DNA of 64,000 bases, taken from assembly GCF_001021555.1 (NCBI RefSeq), contig NZ_LDCP01000002.1, forward strand, positions 310,001-374,000. Direction: 5' to 3'. Numbering within the stretch: position 1 is the first letter of the stretch; every line of letters starts with the position of its first letter. The translations under genes and the position numbers were made by a program. This document shows, piece after piece, positions 17,275 to 26,125 of the stretch. The notes beneath the pieces are model-generated. The model was not told the origin of the DNA. It was given only the letters and a program-made list of their open reading frames with translations, and did not search any database. This DNA is from Aurantiacibacter marinus. GTDB lineage: Bacteria > Pseudomonadota > Alphaproteobacteria > Sphingomonadales > Sphingomonadaceae.

Positions 17275-17859
17275 ATGCCGGATATTTCCAACAGTAAAGC
17301 TGAACTGCGCAAAGGTCTGCGCAAGGCCCGTCGTGACCACGCCGCGAATCTGCCGCCGCAGGTCAGCGCGCTGGTATTCCGCCGCCCGCCCGGTCCGGTC
17401 ATCGATTTGGTGCCAGAGGGCGCGATAGTCGGCCTGTATCACGCCGCATCGCACGAAGCGCCGGCGGCAGGATATGCGCGCTTCTTCATGGAGGCAGGGC
17501 ACACCCTTGCCCTGCCCGCCATCACGCACGCCGATGCGGCAATGCAGTTTCGCACCCATACAGACCCTTTCGGCCAGACAGACCTTGAGGAAGGCCCCAT
17601 GGGTATCATGCAACCCAAGGCGGGCGCGCCGGCGGTGCTACCGCAGGTGCTTTTCGTCCCGGTTGTCGGCTTTACCGAAATCGGTCATCGCTTGGGCCAG
17701 GGTGGCGGATTCTATGATCGCTACCTTGCGGAACATCCCGGCACGGTCGCGCTTGGAATGGCGTGGGACGTGCAGAAGGTGGATGAACTGCCGCTGGAAG
17801 ACCATGATATGCCGCTGACCGCCGTCATCACGCCCACTAGAATATACGGACCTTTCTGA
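17275..17859 (+). CDS. fau: 5-formyltetrahydrofolate cyclo-ligase
   Basis: This cytosolic enzyme converts 5-formyl-THF to 5,10-methenyl-THF with ATP. The 194-residue protein has the Lys/Arg-rich N-terminus KAELRKGLRKARRDH, the substrate region LALPAITHADAAMQFR, and the signature VPVVGFTEIGHRLGQGGGFYDRYL containing the glycine-rich ATP loop. ATG 17275 gives the family's usual N-terminus. Its position after ssrS is conserved across proteobacteria. Confidence 0.93.
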   Translation: MPDISNSKAELRKGLRKARRDHAANLPPQVSALVFRRPPGPVIDLVPEGAIVGLYHAASHEAPAAGYARFFMEAGHTLALPAITHADAAMQFRTHTDPFGQTDLEEGPMGIMQPKAGAPAVLPQVLFVPVVGFTEIGHRLGQGGGFYDRYLAEHPGTVALGMAWDVQKVDELPLEDHDMPLTAVITPTRIYGPF

Positions 17860-18074
17860 TGCGCACCGAACCGACCTTGCGAATTCCCTTTGGCATTCTT
17901 GGCCTATGCGCCGCGCTGACTGTCTACGCTGTCGTGATCGCGCGTTACGTGCCGGAACTGATCGGCGGTTGGCATGGCGCCTTTCAGACGGTGGTTTACC
18001 TTATCCTCGGCATCATCTGGCTGCTGCCGCTGCGTCGCTTCCTGATCTGGATGGAAACGGGCCGCTGGGGCTAG
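17859..18074 (+). CDS. DUF2842 domain membrane protein
   Basis: This 71-residue protein has two membrane helices ([20 protein letters not shown] and [21 protein letters not shown]) and ends WMETGRWG, the typical DUF2842 pattern found in alphaproteobacteria. Function is unknown. The start overlaps the fau stop (TGATG) and the 3' end overlaps the convergent thioesterase gene by 4 bases. Confidence 0.85.
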   Translation: MRTEPTLRIPFGILGLCAALTVYAVVIARYVPELIGGWHGAFQTVVYLILGIIWLLPLRRFLIWMETGRWG

Positions 18075-18502
18075 ATCAGCTTACTCAGGCCTGCACGCCA
18101 ATCCTCCGGCAAAGGTACCGGGCGGCGCGTTTCACGGTCGACGTAAACGTGAATGAAATGCCCTTCTGCGGCGGCTTCCTCGCTACCTTCAGCAAATATC
18201 CCGACTTCATAGCGGACGCTTGATGTGCCTAGCCTGGCCACACGCACGCCTGCGTCTACAGCCTGGGGAAAAGCAAGCGGGGCGAAATAACGGCAGGACG
18301 TTTCCACTACCAAGCCTATCATCGCGCCATTTTCGATATCGAGCAGACCCCTCTCGACCAGTTCGGCGTTTACTGCCGTATCGAACCACGAATAGTAGAC
18401 CACATTGTTGACGTGGCCGTAGACGTCATTGTCCGCCCAGCGCGTGGGGATTTTTCTCCAGGCGCTGTAGGCGCTCCGGGGTCTGGCGGGATCACGGCTC
18501 AT
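18071..18502 (-). CDS. Acyl-CoA thioesterase (4HBT hot-dog family)
   Basis: The product has 143 residues of the single hot-dog fold. The active-site segment is [24 protein letters not shown], where the Asp of D-x-x-x-GHVNN is the expected catalytic residue. [30 protein letters not shown] forms the later strands. It probably hydrolyses short or medium acyl-CoA, or 4-hydroxybenzoyl-CoA-like thioesters; the true substrate is not evident. It lies 10 bases downstream of an alcohol dehydrogenase gene on the same strand. Confidence 0.87.
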   Translation of the reverse strand: MSRDPARPRSAYSAWRKIPTRWADNDVYGHVNNVVYYSWFDTAVNAELVERGLLDIENGAMIGLVVETSCRYFAPLAFPQAVDAGVRVARLGTSSVRYEVGIFAEGSEEAAAEGHFIHVYVDRETRRPVPLPEDWRAGLSKLI

Positions 18503-18512
18503 ATGTGCTTAC

Positions 18513-19655
18513 TCATAGGGCTGCCTCATACATGCGCCGCGCATCGGCGCGCGTGATCGGCAGCGGATTGTTCATCAGCAGGCGTTCCTGCTTCATGGCC
18601 TCATCTGCCAGCAGATCGAGCGCATCAGCGCCTACCCCTACATCGGCAAGCCTTGGACTGAGACCCGTCTGTTCGGTGATAGCGCGCAGTGCCTCGACAA
18701 AGCGCTGGGCCTGCGCCTGCGTGCCCTGCCCGGCAAGCGACGGGTCAATCTCCACGGCCAGCTCTGCATACATCTCCCGCGCTGCAGGCATGTTGTGCGC
18801 CATGACCTGCGGCAGCATCAGCGCATTGGACAATCCGTGCGGCACATGGAAATGCCCGCCCAGCGGATAGGCCAGCGCGTGTACGCCCGCGCACGGCGCA
18901 TTGGCGAAAGCCAGACCCGCCAGATAGGACCCGCGCAGCATCGCATCTCTGGCGGTCAAATTGTCCGGTTGATCACAGGCCGCGGCGATGTTGGCCGCGA
19001 GCAACCGCAGCGCCTCTTTCGCCAACGTGTCCGAGAGGGGGTTTTTCAGCCGCTTCGTTGTGAAGGCCTCAATTGCGTGGACCATGGCATCGATCCCGGT
19101 GGCGGCTGTCACATGGCGCGGCAGGCCGGCGGTAAGCGAGGCGTCCAGAACGGCCCAATCGGCATAGAGCGCAGGCGCGACGATTCCCTTTTTGCTCGTC
19201 TCACCAACAGTCAGGATAGAAATGGGCGTCGCTTCAGAACCGGTTCCCGATGTGGTCGGCACCAGAACCAGCGGCAGGCCGCACCCGCGCGCCATATCGA
19301 CCCCGTAGATCGTTTCGATATCGTCGCCAGAGCCCAGCAGATAGGCCGCAGCCTTGGCCACGTCCATCGGACTGCCTCCGCCGAAACCGATGACGCTGCG
19401 CGCGCCGATCTTCCTGCCCATGGCAACTGCGTCCAGGACGCTACCCTCGCTCGGGTCTTCCTGCACATTGTCGAAAATCCCGACCTCGCGCTCCGCCAAG
19501 CTCCCTAGCGCACCATCGGTCAGACCGAGGCTGCGCAAATTGGCGTCAGTCACGAACAGGACGGGTCCATCTGGCAGCAATCCGCTCAGTTCAGCGCTGC
19601 AGCCAATACCGGAACGCACGCGCGGGCCGGGATGGAAAGTGAATGAAGAAGTCAT
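18513..19655 (-). CDS. Iron-containing alcohol dehydrogenase (group III)
   Basis: The product has 380 residues. The NAD-binding motif GGGSPMDVAKAAAYLL and the fold-typical VPTTSGTGSEATPISIL are in the N-terminal half. The metal site is formed by D (GIDAMVHAIEAF), H at the HAIEAF block, the HALAYPLGGHFHVPHGLSNA region and its second His cluster. Such enzymes act on short-chain alcohols, aldehydes, lactaldehyde or maleylacetate; specificity is not clear. ATG 19655 is used because upstream residues do not resemble the family start. Confidence 0.88.
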   Translation of the reverse strand: MTSSFTFHPGPRVRSGIGCSAELSGLLPDGPVLFVTDANLRSLGLTDGALGSLAEREVGIFDNVQEDPSEGSVLDAVAMGRKIGARSVIGFGGGSPMDVAKAAAYLLGSGDDIETIYGVDMARGCGLPLVLVPTTSGTGSEATPISILTVGETSKKGIVAPALYADWAVLDASLTAGLPRHVTAATGIDAMVHAIEAFTTKRLKNPLSDTLAKEALRLLAANIAAACDQPDNLTARDAMLRGSYLAGLAFANAPCAGVHALAYPLGGHFHVPHGLSNALMLPQVMAHNMPAAREMYAELAVEIDPSLAGQGTQAQAQRFVEALRAITEQTGLSPRLADVGVGADALDLLADEAMKQERLLMNNPLPITRADARRMYEAAL

Positions 19656-19740
19656 GCCGCCAGCTTTGCTCAAGCAGACAGCCGCGCGCAAGCTCTAGCC
19701 CGCACGCGACGCTGTTTGTTAGCGAAGAAAAATTCCCAAG

Positions 19741-19817
19741 TGGCGCGAGTGACGGGACTCGAACCCGCGACCCTCGGCGTGACAGGCCGATACTCTAACC
19801 AACTGAGCTACACCCGC
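19741..19817 (-). tRNA. tRNA-Asp (anticodon GTC)
   Basis: The reverse strand folds as a class I tRNA with acceptor stem GCGGGTG/CACTCGC, D-arm AGCTCAGTTGGTTAGAGT, anticodon loop TGTCACG giving GTC, T-arm GCGGG-TTCGAGT-CCCGT and an encoded CCA at 19743-19741. Confidence 0.97.
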
Positions 19818-19853
19818 GCATTTAAGCGGCTTCAGCGCCTCTTGGGAGCAGCG

Positions 19854-19882
19854 CATCTAGTGTAGGCCTGATAGGCTGTCAA
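19854..19882 (-). promoter_or_regulatory. Sigma70 promoter for tRNA-Asp
   Basis: On the reverse strand TTGACA (19882-19877) and TAGATG (19859-19854) are 17 bases apart. The -35 is full consensus. Transcription would start about 30 bases before the tRNA. Confidence 0.6.
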
Positions 19883-19914
19883 CACACTCCGCAACGCTTT
19901 TTAGCTTACTTTGA

Positions 19915-21225
19915 TCAACCAGCCAGAATCGTTGCAGGGGCCTCTATGCGCTTCTTCACTTCGTGCACGAAAGCAGCGGCGTCATATCCATCGACTACGC
20001 GGTGATCGCAGCTGATCGAAATGTTCATCAGCTTGCGCTTCTCGATACGCTCCTGACCATCAGCGCCGGTCACGAACATGGGCCGCTCGACTATGCGATT
20101 CGGGCCGATGATGGCGACTTCGGGGCGATTGATGACAGGCGTTGTGGCAACGCCGCCAAGCGGCCCGAGTGATGTGATGGTGAGCGTTGAGCCGGACAGT
20201 TCCTGCGAAGTGGCACTGCCGCTCCGCGCCGCCTCAGCCAAGCGGCCGATTTCATTGGCAAGCTGCCAGAGGTTCTTCGCCTGAGCATCGCGGATGACCG
20301 GAACCATCAGGCCGTTATCGGTCATGGTGGCCATGCCCAGATGCACACTGCCATGACGCGTCACGATCTTCGCCTCATCATCGAAACGTGCATTGATCAT
20401 GGGAAAATCGGGAATGGTCTTGCAGATCGCCGCAATGAGCAGCGGGAGCATGGTCAGCTTGGGCTTTTCACCCTTGTTCGCATTCAATTGCGCGCGGGTA
20501 TGCTCCAGTTCGGTGACATCGCATTCCTCCACATAAGTGAAATGCGGGATGTTACGCTTTGCGGCCGCCATGTTTTCGGCAATGCGTTTGCGCAGGCCGA
20601 TGACCTTGATGTCTTCGTCTGCGCGCGTGGCACCGGACCCGGAATAGCCGCCCGAGTAAGAGATAAAGGCGTCGAGATCGGCATGGCGTACGCGGCCATC
20701 CTCATGCGGCTTCACTTGCGACAGATCGACGCCCAGATCCTTTGCGCGGGCGCGCACTGCCGGCGTCGCCAATAGCTTGCTGCTGCTACCGCTTGCCGGA
20801 GCGGGAGTTGGCGCAGGTGCCGGTTCAGGCGCAGGCTCCGGAGCCCTTTCCGGCGCGGCCTTTGCGGCATCTTCCTGGTCGGAGGCATCGGGCGTTTCCA
20901 CCTCGATACGCTTCTCTACCTGGGGAGCTTTTGGAGCGGGTGCATCGTCAGCGTCGGCCTCTTCGCCGTGATCGGGCAATTCGCCTTCGACTTCGATGAC
21001 GACCAGCGGCGAGCCGATGGCAACCATGTCGCCTGCTTCGCCTGCGATTTCGACGATGATCCCTGTGACGGGGCTTTCCATCGGCATGGTGGCCTTGTCG
21101 GTCATCATGTCGACGAATTCCTCGTCTTCCTCGACGCGGTCACCGACCTTTTTGTGCCAGGCGACGATTTCCGCCTCTGTGATGCCTTCGCCGATATCCG
21201 GCATGGGGTGTGTATACTTTGCCAT
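19915..21225 (-). CDS. bkdB: Branched-chain 2-oxoacid dehydrogenase E2 (dihydrolipoyl acyltransferase)
   Basis: This 436-residue E2 forms the complex core and transfers the acyl group to CoA. The N-terminal lipoyl domain contains EFVDMMTDKATMPMESP with the lipoylated Lys in DKA. A long Ala/Pro/Glu linker (about residues 90-145) follows, then an E3-binding domain (LLATPAVRARAKDLGVDLSQV), and the catalytic domain with the ISCDHRVVDGYDAAAFV motif holding the active His and Asp. It begins 4 bases after the E1 beta gene. No E3 gene is nearby, so E3 must be encoded elsewhere. Confidence 0.93.
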   Translation of the reverse strand: MAKYTHPMPDIGEGITEAEIVAWHKKVGDRVEEDEEFVDMMTDKATMPMESPVTGIIVEIAGEAGDMVAIGSPLVVIEVEGELPDHGEEADADDAPAPKAPQVEKRIEVETPDASDQEDAAKAAPERAPEPAPEPAPAPTPAPASGSSSKLLATPAVRARAKDLGVDLSQVKPHEDGRVRHADLDAFISYSGGYSGSGATRADEDIKVIGLRKRIAENMAAAKRNIPHFTYVEECDVTELEHTRAQLNANKGEKPKLTMLPLLIAAICKTIPDFPMINARFDDEAKIVTRHGSVHLGMATMTDNGLMVPVIRDAQAKNLWQLANEIGRLAEAARSGSATSQELSGSTLTITSLGPLGGVATTPVINRPEVAIIGPNRIVERPMFVTGADGQERIEKRKLMNISISCDHRVVDGYDAAAFVHEVKKRIEAPATILAG

Positions 21226-21229
21226 AGCG

Positions 21230-22297
21230 TTACTCGCTCAGGATCTTGTCGATGGCCTCGCCAATGCGGACAGGACCGGGGAAATATGCCCACTCGAGGC
21301 TGTGCGGATAAGGCGTGTCGAAACCTGTGACACGCTCCACCGGAGCTTCAAGGTGGTAGAAACAGCGTTCGGTTACCAGCGCGGAAAGCTCTGCGCCGAA
21401 ACCGGAAGTGCGGGTGGCCTCATGCACGATCAGGCAGCGGCCAGTTCGCTTTACAGATGCCTCGATGGCCTCGATATCGAGCGGCACCAGCGTGCGCAGG
21501 TCGAGGATTTCGGCCGCAACGCCTTTTTCGCGGCAGACGCTCTCCGCCACATGAACCATCGTGCCATAGGCAAGAATGGTCATGGCATCGCCTTCAGTAA
21601 CCGTGCGCGCCTTGCCGAGCGGGATCTTGTAATACCCGTCAGGCACCTGCGCGTCCTCACGGCCCTTCCAGTTTTTGGCTGGCCGGTCGTAATATCCATC
21701 GAACGGGCCATTGTAGATGCGCTTGGGTTCAAAGAAGATCACCGGATCATTGTCTTCGATACAGCTGATCAGGAGGCCCTTGGCATCATATGGCGTCGCC
21801 GGGATCACTGTTTTCAGACCGCAGACATGGGTGAAGATCGATTCGGGGCTTTGCGAGTGCGTCTGCCCGCCGAAGATGCCGCCGCCGAACGGGCTGCGCA
21901 CTGTCATCGGGGCGATGAACTCAGCGGCCGAGCGATAGCGCAAACGCGCCGCTTCACTGATCAGCTGATCAAGGCCGGGATAGATGTAATCGGCGAACTG
22001 GATTTCCGGCACCGGACGCAGGCCGTAAGCCCCCATCCCCACCGCAACGCCGATGATGCCGCATTCGGAAATGGGCGTATCGAACACGCGCGTCTTGCCA
22101 TGCTTTTCCTGCAATCCGGCAGTGCAGCGGAACACACCGCCGAAATAACCGATGTCCTCGCCCAGCAAGGTCACATCGGAATCGCGGGTGAGCATGACAT
22201 CAAGAGCGGAGTTGATCGCCTCGATCATGTTCATGTGGCGCGCTTCGCCAGTTTCATCCGTCGCGGGGGCTTCTGCGCTGAGTGTTTCGGTGCTCAT
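21230..22297 (-). CDS. bkdA2: 2-oxoacid dehydrogenase E1 beta subunit
   Basis: The 355-residue subunit pairs with E1 alpha to decarboxylate branched-chain 2-oxoacids. Motifs are LLGEDIGYFGGVFRCTAGL near residue 50, FDTPISECGIIGVAVGMGAYGLRP, RSPFGGGIFGGQTHSQSPES, and DLRTLVPLDIEAIEASVKRTG with HEATRTSGFGAEL. ATG 22297 overlaps the E1 alpha stop (ATGA) and is preceded by GGGAGG, so it is preferred over an upstream in-frame start. Confidence 0.94.
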   Translation of the reverse strand: MSTETLSAEAPATDETGEARHMNMIEAINSALDVMLTRDSDVTLLGEDIGYFGGVFRCTAGLQEKHGKTRVFDTPISECGIIGVAVGMGAYGLRPVPEIQFADYIYPGLDQLISEAARLRYRSAAEFIAPMTVRSPFGGGIFGGQTHSQSPESIFTHVCGLKTVIPATPYDAKGLLISCIEDNDPVIFFEPKRIYNGPFDGYYDRPAKNWKGREDAQVPDGYYKIPLGKARTVTEGDAMTILAYGTMVHVAESVCREKGVAAEILDLRTLVPLDIEAIEASVKRTGRCLIVHEATRTSGFGAELSALVTERCFYHLEAPVERVTGFDTPYPHSLEWAYFPGPVRIGEAIDKILSE

Positions 22298-23589
22298 GAT
22301 TTTGGCCTCCCTTCCGGCCATTTGATGGCGCGTTCGCGGATTGCCTGCTCAGCCTGCTCCTTCAGATTCCACGGCAGCTCTTCGTAAACATCTTCGAACA
22401 TGGTGTGGAACGGGTGATGCAGTCCGTGGCCCAGGATGCCGTTCTTTTCAGCGTTTTTCTGCGCGGTTTTGACCATGGCATCCAGCTCTGCATCCTGCTC
22501 CGCCTGACGATCCTCGTCCCATTCGCCCAAAGCGATCAGGTGCTTTTTCAAGCGATTGACCGGATCACCAAGTGGCCATTCGTCCTGCTCATCTGCGGAA
22601 CGGTAAGCCGTGGGATCGTCCGAAGTGGAGTGCCCCTCAGCGCGGTAAGTGAAATGTTCAATAAGCGTCGGCCCGCCATTGGACCGCGCACGGTCCGCAG
22701 CCCAGCGCTCCGCAGCATAGACTGCCAGAGCATCATTGCCGTCCACGCGAAGGCCGGCAATGCCGTACCCAACAGCGCGGGCCGCAAAAGTCGCGCGCTC
22801 TCCGCCTGCAAAGCCGGAGAAGCTGCTGATCGCCCACTGATTGTTGATCACATTGAAAATGACCGGCGCGTTATAGACGGTGGCAAAGGTCATTGCGGAA
22901 TGGAAGTCACCTTCCGCCGTGCTGCCCTCACCCACCCATGTCGCTGCAATGCGCGAATCGCCCTTGCTGGCGCTGGCCATTGCAAAGCCGGTGGCCTGAG
23001 GAAGCTGCGTCGCCAGATTGCCGCTGATGGTGAAGAAGTTCAGTCGCTTCGAACAATACATGATCGGCAGCTGACGGCCTTTCAGCTTGTCACCCTTGTT
23101 GGAATAGATCTGATTGATCATCTCTTCCAGTTCATACCCGCGCGCAATCAGGCAGCCCTGCTGGCGGTACGAAGGGAAGATCATGTCATCGGCTGCAAGC
23201 GCGTGGGTGGCACAAACAGAGGTCGCTTCCTCACCGGTACACTTCATATAGAAGCTGGTTTTGCCCTGCCTTTGCGCGCGGTACATGCGCATGTCGAACG
23301 CGCGGACCAGCGCCATTTCGCGCAGCATGGTGCGCAGAGTATCTGGCGAGAGGCGCGGGTTCCACGGCCCATGCGCCTGATCATCATCACCCAGCACGCG
23401 GATCAGATCGTCGCACAGGTGATGCGTTTCTTTCGCATCGCACGCCTCATCCGGGCGTGGCTGCGCACCGGGTTCAGGAATCGACAAATGGCTGAAATCA
23501 ACCGCATCGCCGGGGCGATAATGGGGTTCCGGCACATGCAGTTCGAGCGGCGGCCTGTTGCCGCCTTTCCCGTCCTTGGCTGTGGCCAT
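22294..23589 (-). CDS. bkdA1: 2-oxoacid dehydrogenase E1 alpha subunit
   Basis: The 431-residue thiamine diphosphate-binding subunit carries KCTGEEATSVCATHALAADD, the TPP motif GEGSTAEGDFHSAMTFATVYNAPVIFNVINN (read as G-E-G ... N-N) and the phosphorylation-loop-like region YRAEGHSTSDDPTAYRS. GGGAGAG precedes ATG 23589. The extended N-terminus of about 80 residues is normal for the branched-chain group and distinguishes it from pyruvate dehydrogenase. First gene of the bkd operon. Confidence 0.94.
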   Translation of the reverse strand: MATAKDGKGGNRPPLELHVPEPHYRPGDAVDFSHLSIPEPGAQPRPDEACDAKETHHLCDDLIRVLGDDDQAHGPWNPRLSPDTLRTMLREMALVRAFDMRMYRAQRQGKTSFYMKCTGEEATSVCATHALAADDMIFPSYRQQGCLIARGYELEEMINQIYSNKGDKLKGRQLPIMYCSKRLNFFTISGNLATQLPQATGFAMASASKGDSRIAATWVGEGSTAEGDFHSAMTFATVYNAPVIFNVINNQWAISSFSGFAGGERATFAARAVGYGIAGLRVDGNDALAVYAAERWAADRARSNGGPTLIEHFTYRAEGHSTSDDPTAYRSADEQDEWPLGDPVNRLKKHLIALGEWDEDRQAEQDAELDAMVKTAQKNAEKNGILGHGLHHPFHTMFEDVYEELPWNLKEQAEQAIRERAIKWPEGRPKS

Positions 23590-23641
23590 GTTCGCTCTCC
23601 CGGTATGTTTCTTTGGCAGAATAATATTTTATCCGCCGGGA

Positions 23642-23670
23642 ATTATATTAGTTTCGTATGAAACCGTCAA
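23642..23670 (-). promoter_or_regulatory. Near-consensus sigma70 promoter of the bkd operon with an internal dyad
   Basis: On the reverse strand TTGACG (23670-23665) and TATAAT (23647-23642) are 17 bases apart, the best promoter match in the window. The spacer holds the dyad GTTTCATACGAAAC (23664-23651; arms GTTTC and GAAAC), flush with the -35. A repressor bound there would block RNA polymerase. The start site is expected near 23635, leaving a leader of about 45 bases. Confidence 0.7.
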
Positions 23671-23682
23671 TCACCTGCGCCG

Positions 23683-24627
23683 CTACACTGCAACCGGCGC
23701 CTTGAGAGCGCCCTGCGGTTCGTAATCGCGCACTTCGAAATCCTCGAAGCGGTAATCGAAAATCGTATCCGGTCGGCGGACCAACGCAAGCCTTGGCTCA
23801 CCCGCTGGCTCGCGCTGCAACTGCGCTTCGACCAACTCGGTGTGGTTGAGATACAAATGCGTATCTCCCCCGCTCCACACAAGTTCTCCGGGCTTCAGAT
23901 CGGTTTGCGCTGCCATCATGCGCGTGAGCAGCGCTGCCCCCATCAGGTTGAACGGCAGACCAAGGGCAACATCGCAGCTGCGCTGATAGAGCAGGCAATT
24001 GAGCCGCGCCTCCCCACCCTCTCCAGCAACGTGAAACTGGTAGGTCTTGTGGCACGGCGGCAGAGCCATCCGGTCCAACTCGGCCACATTCCAGCCTTCG
24101 ATAATATGCCGGCGGCTGCCAGGACTGGTCTTCAGGCTTTCGACCACCTGCGCTACCTGATTGATACCGGCGCCTTTCTGGTATTTGCCGTCCGGCCCGT
24201 ATTCATACGTCGGCCAATCGACCCACTGCTTGCCATATACGGGCCCAAGATCGCCCCAATTGCGCGCAAAGGTCGAGTCGTCGACGATCCGCGCCTCGAA
24301 ATCGTCTTGCGAAATCTTTTCGCCCGTCGCCTGGCGATATTTTTTGAGCGGCCAGTCGGTCCAGATCTTTACACCGTCCTTCAGCAGTGGCCGGATATTG
24401 GTGCTGCCGGTCAGGAACCACAGCATCTCCCGCGCTGCCGCCTTCCAGTACACACGCTTGGTGGTGAGCAGAGGGACACGGTCATCTGCCAGATCGAACC
24501 GCAGCATGATGCCAAAAACGGAGCGTGTGCCCACGCCCGTGCGGTCCATCCGTTCGTCACCATGCGCCCAGATATGGCGCATCAGGTCGAGATATTGCCA
24601 TTCAGGGTGGCGCTTGTTTTCGGTCAT
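23683..24627 (-). CDS. thyA: Thymidylate synthase
   Basis: ThyA methylates dUMP to dTMP with 5,10-methylene-THF. The 314-residue protein has the dUMP-site Arg region DRTGVGTRSVFG, the catalytic Cys at 192 in ALPPCHKTYQF, and RSCDVALGLPFNLMGAALLTRM. It is longer than the 264-residue E. coli enzyme because of an insert at about residues 85-140, as in the Lactobacillus-type long form. AAGGA at good spacing supports ATG 24627. Confidence 0.96.
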   Translation of the reverse strand: MTENKRHPEWQYLDLMRHIWAHGDERMDRTGVGTRSVFGIMLRFDLADDRVPLLTTKRVYWKAAAREMLWFLTGSTNIRPLLKDGVKIWTDWPLKKYRQATGEKISQDDFEARIVDDSTFARNWGDLGPVYGKQWVDWPTYEYGPDGKYQKGAGINQVAQVVESLKTSPGSRRHIIEGWNVAELDRMALPPCHKTYQFHVAGEGGEARLNCLLYQRSCDVALGLPFNLMGAALLTRMMAAQTDLKPGELVWSGGDTHLYLNHTELVEAQLQREPAGEPRLALVRRPDTIFDYRFEDFEVRDYEPQGALKAPVAV

Positions 24628-24666
24628 GCTGTCCTTGCTAACACCAGTCACAGAATCGCGCCACCA

Positions 24667-25668
24667 TCACAATTGGTGGTAGTCCTTGTACCAATCGACG
24701 AAGCGCGGAATGCCTTCATCAATCGAGGTCCTTGGCTGGTAACCAAGATCGCGCTGGATAGCGTCGATATCGGCGTAGGTCCGCGTCACATCGCCCTGCT
24801 GCATCGGCTGCCAGTCGATCGTTGCCTTGGCGCCGCAGGAATCCTCCAGCAGTTCGATCACGCGGGTGAGCTTTTCCGAACGATGGTTGCCAATATTGTA
24901 AATTGCGTGAGGCTTTGCCGAACCACCCGCCTTCACCGCGCCATCATCAGCAGGCGGATGATCGAGCGATGCGATGACGCCCGCAATGATGTCATCGATA
25001 AAGGTGAAATCGCGCCACATCTCGCCCTTGTTGAAGACCGGGATTGGCGTCCCGGCGAGAATCTTGCCGGTGAAAATCCACAGCGCCATGTCCGGACGCC
25101 CCCACGGGCCATATACCGTGAAGAACCGAAGCCCGGTTAGCGGGATGCGGTAAAGATGCGCGTAGGTTTCGCTCATCAACTCGTTCGCCTTCTTCGTCGC
25201 GGCATACAGGCTGACAGGATGATCGGCGCGGTCGTCTACACTGAATGGCAGCTTGTGATTGCCGCCATAGACGGAACTGGAGCTGGCATAGACCATATGC
25301 GCCACTTCGCGGTGACGCGCGACTTCCAGCATGTTCGCATGGCCGACCAAATTGGACTGCACATACGCCGCCGGATTTTCGAGCGAGTACCGAACCCCGG
25401 CCTGCGCGCCGAGATGGACGATCGCATCGAACCTGTCGCCATCAAGCGCAGCGGTGAGCGCATCCATGTCTGCAAAATCGAGCTGGTGGAAAGTAAAGTC
25501 CCCTGCCGCTTCGCGTAACCTTGCAAGCCGCGCCTGCTTCAGTGCCGGATCGTAATAATCATTGCAATTGTCGATCCCGATCACGGAATCGCCGCGCGCC
25601 AGCAGCTGGCCAGCCAGGGCTGCCCCGATAAACCCTGCTGCTCCGGTGATCAGAACCCGCTTTGACAT
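24667..25668 (-). CDS. UDP-glucuronate 4-epimerase-like SDR
   Basis: This 333-residue extended SDR probably interconverts UDP-glucuronate and UDP-galacturonate for surface polysaccharide. It has the NAD motif TGAAGFIGAAL, the IDNCNDYYDPALKQARL stretch that is characteristic of UDP-GlcA 4-epimerases, the catalytic SSSVYG and YAATKKANE motifs, and GLRFFTVYGPWGRPDMAL. AAGGAATGTA precedes the ATG. Closely similar sequences include nucleotide sugar epimerases of the LspL/WbnF type. Confidence 0.88.
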   Translation of the reverse strand: MSKRVLITGAAGFIGAALAGQLLARGDSVIGIDNCNDYYDPALKQARLARLREAAGDFTFHQLDFADMDALTAALDGDRFDAIVHLGAQAGVRYSLENPAAYVQSNLVGHANMLEVARHREVAHMVYASSSSVYGGNHKLPFSVDDRADHPVSLYAATKKANELMSETYAHLYRIPLTGLRFFTVYGPWGRPDMALWIFTGKILAGTPIPVFNKGEMWRDFTFIDDIIAGVIASLDHPPADDGAVKAGGSAKPHAIYNIGNHRSEKLTRVIELLEDSCGAKATIDWQPMQQGDVTRTYADIDAIQRDLGYQPRTSIDEGIPRFVDWYKDYHQL

Positions 25669-25787
25669 TACATTCCTTGCGCTTTGTTTGCACGTGCCTG
25701 ATGGCAGTGTGTCTGCCGATCGGCAATGGCATTCAGGGGTTACGACTGCGTGAAAAGCGCGGCTTATTCGGCCTGCTTAGGTCAGAC

Positions 25788-25816
25788 TTGCAAGACATCG
25801 GCACGGTCCGTATAGC
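25788..25816 (+). promoter_or_regulatory. Candidate promoter for tRNA-Pro
   Basis: TTGCAA (25788-25793) and TATAGC (25811-25816) are 17 bases apart, about 45 bases before the tRNA. The match is moderate. Confidence 0.4.
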
Positions 25817-25861
25817 GCCGCCTCTGCCTCGCGGAGCAACGCGCTTCGCTTAGGTTCCGGT

Positions 25862-25938
25862 CGGGGAGTAGCTCAGCCTGGTAGAGCACTGTCTTCGGGA
25901 GGCAGGGGCCGGAGGTTCGAATCCTCTCTCCCCGACCA
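25862..25938 (+). tRNA. tRNA-Pro (anticodon CGG)
   Basis: The sequence folds as a class I tRNA with acceptor CGGGGAG/CTCCCCG, D-arm GCTCAGCCTGGTAGAGC, anticodon stem CTGTC/GGCAG around TTCGGGA (anticodon CGG), T-arm GGAGG-TTCGAAT-CCTCT and encoded CCA at 25936-25938. Confidence 0.97.
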
Positions 25939-26042
25939 ATTCTACCAAATTTGATCGTCCGGGCTGCTGTTCAACCCAAGGATTCCCGATCGACAGCCAG
26001 CGACGATGCACGCGGCTTGAAGGCATCATGACCGGACATCTG

Positions 26043-26072
26043 CTGACAATCCCCCACCACAACACTTGTAAT
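26043..26072 (+). promoter_or_regulatory. Candidate promoter for purF
   Basis: CTGACA (26043-26048) and TGTAAT (26067-26072) are 18 bases apart, leaving a leader of roughly 45 bases before the purF ATG. Confidence 0.35.
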
Positions 26073-26125
26073 AAATCCGCAACAACGCCATTGGAGGCGC
26101 GCGGCAGGCCACATAGCGGACATCC

